A stretch of 33,236 nucleotides of DNA from Gammaproteobacteria bacterium (lineage in GTDB: Bacteria; Pseudomonadota; Gammaproteobacteria; Xanthomonadales; Wenzhouxiangellaceae): the NCBI GenBank assembly GCA_003567685.1, contig PWYW01000022.1, forward strand, positions 1 through 33,236, read 5' to 3'. Made by a program: the position numbers and the translations under genes. Shown one piece after another: positions 29,837 through 33,236 of this stretch (position 1 is the first letter of the stretch; every line of letters starts with the position of its first letter). The notes below the pieces were generated by a model. It was not told the origin of the DNA. It did no database searches and worked only from the letters and a program-made list of their open reading frames with translations.

Positions 29837-30867
29837 GCGGCTTTCTCCTGCTTGAGCGCCCGGGGCGCGTGCTCGCCTACTGCCCTGGCGATGGCGGCCA
29901 GGTGTTGTGGCGTGGTGCCGCAGCAGCCGCCGACCAGATTGATCAATCCGTCGCGGGCGTACTGGCCGATCACGCTGGCCATCTCTTCCGGGCTTTCATC
30001 GTAGTCGCCGAACTCATTGGGCAGGCCGGCGTTGGGGTGGGCGCTGACCAGACAAGTTGCCACCCGGCTGAGCGCCTTGACGTGCGGCTTGAGCTGGTCG
30101 GCACCCAGGGCGCAGTTGAAACCGACCGCCAGCGGGTCGGCATGGGCGACCGAGTAGTAGAAGGCTTCGGCCGTCTGACCCGACAGTGTGCGGCCCGAGG
30201 CGTCGGTGATGGTGCCGGAAATCAGCAGCGGCCAGCGCGCCTGGCGTTCCTCGAACACTTCCTGAACGGCAAAGATCGCGGCCTTGGCGTTCAGCGTGTC
30301 GAAGATAGTCTCGATCATCAGCAGGTCGGCTCCACCGTCCAGCAGGCCGCGCACGGCTTCGATGTAGGTATCCACCAGGCCCTGGAAATCCACGTTGCGA
30401 TAGCCGGGGCTGGAGACATCGGGTGAGATCGAGGCCGTGCGATTGGTCGGGCCAAGCACGCCAACCACGAAGCGCGGGCGTTCCTCGGTTGCCACGGCAT
30501 CGCAGGCTTGCCTGGCCAGTCGGGCGGCTTCGCGGTTAATTTCCTCGGACAGCTCTTCCAGTGCGTAGTCGGCCTGGCTGATGCGGTTGGCGTTGAAGGT
30601 ATTGGTCTCGATCAGGTCGCAACCTACGTCGAGAAACTGCCGGTGGATAGACTCGATCAGCGCCGGTTGGGTAAGCACCAGCAGGTCATTGTTGCCCTTG
30701 AGGTCGTCGTTGTGGTTGGCGAAGCGTTCGCCGCGAAAGGCGGCTTCATCCAGCTTTTCGGCCTGGATCATGGTGCCCATGGCGCCGTCCAGTAGCAGGA
30801 TGCGCGTGGTCAGGGCTTGTTTTAGGGCTTGCACGCGGTCGGGATCGTGCCAGTCGAGGAAACTCAT
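29833..30867 (-). CDS. metH: Methionine synthase, homocysteine S-methyltransferase part
   Basis: A 344-residue zinc-dependent homocysteine methyltransferase domain, equal to the first module of MetH. Zinc ligands are Cys252 in [11 protein letters not shown] and Cys315-Cys316 in [11 protein letters not shown]; the N-terminal [13 protein letters not shown] and [17 protein letters not shown] are typical. It takes the methyl group from cobalamin bound by the separate downstream chain and gives it to homocysteine. Split MetH of this kind is, to my knowledge, seen in Xanthomonadales relatives. It overlaps both neighbours by four bases (ATGA), forming an operon with the ArsR/methyltransferase regulator. 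Confidence 0.95.
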
Positions 30868-31826
30868 TCGTTCAGATCGCTCCGGGGCGGGGCGCCGTCA
30901 AGGAGCCGGGCCAGCAGGGTGATGATCCGGAAATTCGGGGTTTTCTGTTCAATCGAAGTCACGTCGCAGAAGCTGGCCTCGAAGCCGGCAGCGGCACACA
31001 GCGTTTTCAGCTGCTCGGTGGAAAAGCCGTTGTTGACGTGGCCGTAGCTTCGCACTTCGGTGGTGTAGCGGTGGCGCTTGAGAGTGGCCGCCAGCAGCTG
31101 ACCGCCGGGTTTGAGCACCCGAGCGGCCTCGGCAAACACTCGCTCGGGATGCGGGCTGTAAGTCAGGGCATGCAGTAGCAGCACGGTATCGAAGCTGTCA
31201 TCGGCGAAGGGCAGGGCGTGCATATCGCCCTGGTGGAAGCGGACATTGCCCTGTTCGGCAACCCTGGCCGAGCCGGCTGCAACCACTTTGGGTGACAGGT
31301 CAATGCAGTCGATGCCGTCGGCCTGACCGGCCAGCAGCTCGCCCATGACACCGTCGCCGGAGGCAATGTCCAGCACGCGACCGGGGCGCAGCAGATGAAC
31401 CAGGGCACGCGCCGTGGCCTCCCAGGTTCGCCCTGGTGAATAATGGCGCTCCATGTCGCCGGCCACGCTGTCGGGCCAGTTCTTGCCGCTGGCTCGCTGG
31501 CGAAGGACATCGGCCAGCTGCTCGGCATCCGACTGGACAAGGGCATCATCCAGGTCCTGCTTCAGCAGATGCCAGAGCGCTTCAAGCGCGGGGTCGCCGG
31601 TTTGCTGCTGAAGCCGGTAGTAAACCGAAACGCCTTCGCGGCGATCGGCCACCAGCCCGGCCTCGCGCAGGCGGGCCAGGTGGGTCGACACGCGGGGCTG
31701 GGCCAGGCGGGTAACCTGGGCCAGTTCGGCAACGGTGAGTTCTTCGGTGTCCAGCAGGGCCAGCAGGCGAAGGCGCGTGGCGTCTCCCAGCAGGCTGCAG
31801 TGACGACCGGCCGCATCCAGGTTGAT
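30864..31826 (-). CDS. SahR-like ArsR-family regulator with methyltransferase domain; apparent ATC start
   Basis: A predicted 320-residue protein: ArsR winged helix-turn-helix (about 8-75, [35 protein letters not shown]) and a SAM-methyltransferase fold (about 125-290, [15 protein letters not shown]). The helix-turn-helix continues upstream of the first canonical start (GTG 31691, which would cut it in half) to an in-frame stop at 31841-31839. No ATG, GTG or TTG lies between; ATC 31826 is eight bases after AAAGGGAT and begins (M)[14 protein letters not shown], the expected family start. So either ATC is used or an ATG was mutated or misread. This architecture beside metH fits SahR, the S-adenosylhomocysteine-responsive methionine-cycle regulator; that identity is inference. 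Confidence 0.75.
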   Translation of the reverse strand: MNLDAAGRHCSLLGDATRLRLLALLDTEELTVAELAQVTRLAQPRVSTHLARLREAGLVADRREGVSVYYRLQQQTGDPALEALWHLLKQDLDDALVQSDAEQLADVLRQRASGKNWPDSVAGDMERHYSPGRTWEATARALVHLLRPGRVLDIASGDGVMGELLAGQADGIDCIDLSPKVVAAGSARVAEQGNVRFHQGDMHALPFADDSFDTVLLLHALTYSPHPERVFAEAARVLKPGGQLLAATLKRHRYTTEVRSYGHVNNGFSTEQLKTLCAAAGFEASFCDVTSIEQKTPNFRIITLLARLLDGAPPRSDLNE

Positions 31827-31828
31827 AA

Positions 31829-31860
31829 ATATATCCCTTTATCGCGATTGAAAGATATAT
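31829..31860. promoter_or_regulatory. 32-base palindrome, candidate operator of the metH operon
   Basis: Centred between 31844 and 31845, the half-sites agree at 12 of 16 positions: ATATATC outer arms on each side and a perfect ATCGCGAT core. It begins two bases from the ATC start, covers the ribosome site and reaches the predicted transcription start. The regulator encoded directly downstream is the obvious candidate binder. In RNA the same symmetry could pair AUAUCUUU with AAGGGAUAU and hide the ribosome site. Confidence 0.65.
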
Positions 31861-31862
31861 GC

Positions 31863-31891
31863 ATCCTATCGCTTGAGGGGCAGAGGTTCAA
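31863..31891 (-). promoter_or_regulatory. Sigma70-type promoter of the SahR-like/metH operon
   Basis: On the minus strand: -35 TTGAAC (31891-31886), a 17-base spacer, and -10 TAGGAT (31868-31863). Transcription would start near 31856, inside the palindrome, giving a leader of about 30 bases. Confidence 0.6.
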
Positions 31892-32496
31892 GTGTTTTGC
31901 GCTGAATTGATGAATCCTGAGGTGCAGCAGCTGTTCGATCTGCTGTCGAGGGTTCCGAGCATCCGGTGGCGCCAGGTGATTCGGGCCAACCAGGGCGTTC
32001 GGCTTGCCTGCCATGTTCAGGCTCAAGGGAGCTTGGGTGACCTCGAGATCACACTGTCGGAGTGGACGGTTTTGCGACCTCGTTGAGCTTTGTGCCAGCG
32101 GATAGAAGCTGAGGGTTACCAGAAGACTTCCGCGCTCTGGTTGGCCCGAATCACCTAACGCCCCCCGATGCAGCAGGTTGCGGGATCGCAGCGGACTGTG
32201 GTCGGACCTGCCATTTCCTCCAAACCATCAGCGGGGAATGGTGTTGGCTGCTGGCGAGCGCTGACGCGCGGCGGCGGGCACGGTGTTTCAGCCGCTTAAG
32301 GCGCCCGGGACCCAACCTGATGCCGCAAACCGTTCAACTGCCGTGATGGTATTCGTTGGCACCCAAGCTCCCTTGAACCCGCAGAATTGACGCCGCCGGA
32401 TAGCGTCAGCGGTCGCCAGCAGCCGGCGCCGCTCGCCGCCTTCCAACCCACCTCCGTCAAAACTGGCGTCGAAGCGAGTAAAGGACGCAGCAGCTC
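31892..32496. repeat. Gene-free region with interleaved inverted repeats
   Basis: About 600 bases with no convincing gene. Three inverted pairs are visible: 31974-31993 with 32137-32156 (20/20); 32023-32039 with 32360-32376 (17/17, with similarity continuing to 32076 and back to 32323); and 32247-32267 with 32403-32423 (20/21). Their order is A B A' C B' C', so they cannot all be one hairpin; they look like several inverted copies of related units. A 64-codon frame (31892-32086) and a 131-codon frame (32288-32683, minus) cross the repeats and have no recognised domains. Confidence 0.65.
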
Positions 32497-33114
32497 TCAG
32501 GTGAGTAGGTTCAGTAGCCAGATCAGCAGTTTGCTGAGGATTTCTGCGGCAATCAGGCCGCCGATGAAACTGAAAACCGCGCGCTGTCCGCGCAGATTGG
32601 TAACCAGTGCATAGCCGTGGTACATCAGCCAGATCAGCCAGACCAGCATCACCAGCAGCGGCAGGCTGAGCACCGTCAGCCACATCGCATCCAGCATGTA
32701 GGCACTGTCGGCCATCACCATCGACGGATCATCTGGCATGGCGGCCATCAGCGCCTGGGTTCGCGCGTTGATCTCCTGGTTGATCCAGGGAATGCTCAGA
32801 TAGCCAACGCCAAGCAGCACCGGCCAGCGCGCCAGCGCCTGGGTGGCGAACAAATCCAGCGTTCGGAACTGGCCCTGGCTGAGCCAGCGGCCGAGCAACA
32901 GCAGACACAGGCTGATGCTGAGCCAGTTGATCAGCCCCTGGAGCAGCGTGATCCCGGGGTTGGCGGTGGGTGCAAAGTGCAGGTCAAGCACGCCGTCGGT
33001 CACCAGGCCTGCTGACCAGGCCAGGACCGCGGTCACGGCAATAACCAGCAGGCCGGCAATCAGGGCCGGGCCACCGGCAATCATCTCGAAAGGTTTGAAC
33101 AGATAGCGGCTCAT
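32497..33114 (-). CDS. Yip1-like integral membrane protein
   Basis: A 205-residue protein with about five membrane helices (roughly residues 13-37, 53-76, 92-107, 142-168 and 178-203). The pattern fits the bacterial Yip1 family: an N-terminal amphipathic FKPFEMIAGGPALIAG, a helix pair separated by the INQEINARTQALMAAM loop, and a closing GGLIAAEILSKLLIWLLNLL. The function of bacterial members is unknown. Its ATG overlaps the stop of the partial gene upstream (ATGA), so the two are one operon; downstream lies the repeat region. Confidence 0.75.
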   Translation of the reverse strand: MSRYLFKPFEMIAGGPALIAGLLVIAVTAVLAWSAGLVTDGVLDLHFAPTANPGITLLQGLINWLSISLCLLLLGRWLSQGQFRTLDLFATQALARWPVLLGVGYLSIPWINQEINARTQALMAAMPDDPSMVMADSAYMLDAMWLTVLSLPLLVMLVWLIWLMYHGYALVTNLRGQRAVFSFIGGLIAAEILSKLLIWLLNLLT

Positions 33115-33236
33115 GCGGGCTGGTCCTTTGATGGTTGGTCCTGTGGTGATGGTTCGGGTGCCTTGTCCGGGCTGTCAGCGTCTTCGGTCGTCATTGCCTG
33201 AAGAGCCTGAATGATGTCGTCGAGGCGGTTGCGCAC
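33111..33236 (-). CDS. C-terminal end of a gene running off the window
   Basis: The last 41 codons and stop of a minus-strand frame that continues past 33236. It reads NRLDDIIQALQAM, a short helix, then a tail rich in Asp, Pro, Ser, Gln and Lys (PEPSPQDQPSKDQPA). Its TGA overlaps the ATG of the Yip1-like gene. Too little is present to name it. Confidence 0.65.
   Translation of the reverse strand: MRNRLDDIIQALQAMTTEDADSPDKAPEPSPQDQPSKDQPA

Noticed and set aside
31892-32086. 64-codon plus-strand frame beside the metH promoter
   Set aside because: It begins within the promoter region, crosses two inverted-repeat arms and has no recognised domain; coding cannot be supported.
32082-32159. Possible integron attC site (GTTGAGC and ACCTAAC match the core patterns)
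   Set aside because: The two cores are in the wrong order for an attC, and no partner core or integrase is nearby.
32288-32683. 131-codon minus-strand frame
   Set aside because: It overlaps the 3' end of the Yip1-like gene in another frame and runs through the repeat region.

Overview
The window is GC-rich DNA (about 60 % or more by eye), tightly packed, with many ATGA and TGATG gene overlaps. It looks like a gammaproteobacterial chromosome near the Xanthomonadales/Wenzhouxiangella group. The grounds are the split MetH, the DUF3080, DUF4156 and DUF2058 proteins, the YihG-type acyltransferase, the FrmA/FrmB pair, and a secreted protein with a 'DRFE' tail motif. This placement is inference; there is no rRNA or other marker gene. 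I saw no tRNA, rRNA, CRISPR array or transposase gene.

Layout. 1-1478: a lower-GC patch with a putative zinc-protease-like lipoprotein. 1479-2369: a YihG-type acyltransferase. 2400-2568: a heptamer repeat and a perfect CRP/Clp-type palindrome. 2569-7919: one giant secreted beta-propeller/di-haem cytochrome protein, split by a frameshift near 3996 and apparently missing its original stop. 7814-12167 (minus): DUF3080 lipoprotein, glutathione-dependent formaldehyde detoxification (frmA, frmB), a small membrane protein and a GhrA-type reductase. 12194-16591 (minus): an operon of three amidohydrolase-fold proteins, only the middle one with an HxH metal motif. 16698-16938: a MITE-like element with 43-bp inverted ends. 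17018-20715: a DUF4156 lipoprotein, a YeeE/YedE (TsuA-type) permease with a periplasmic rhodanese, and a divergent cysteine synthase; together these suggest a thiosulfate/sulfane-sulfur to cysteine module.

20750-24529 (minus): a degenerate EAL protein, then a five-gene operon (membrane protein, YtrA-type GntR regulator, ABC ATPase, ABC permease, membrane protein) with a good sigma70 promoter overlapped by a palindrome. 24707-27095 (plus): a PhyH-type dioxygenase, a periplasmic FKBP isomerase and a DUF2058 protein. 27173-31826 (minus): a SahR-like ArsR/methyltransferase regulator followed by split methionine synthase (metH N- and C-parts), all joined by ATGA overlaps. Its promoter, a 32-bp palindrome and an apparently non-canonical ATC start lie close together. 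31900-32490: gene-free and full of interleaved inverted repeats. 32497-33236: a Yip1-like membrane protein and the 3' end of another gene.

Most notable: the interrupted giant cytochrome with a carbohydrate-binding-like domain inside its haem domain, under a consensus CRP site; the control region of the SahR-like/metH operon; the MITE-like element; and the amidohydrolase trio in which two members appear catalytically dead.
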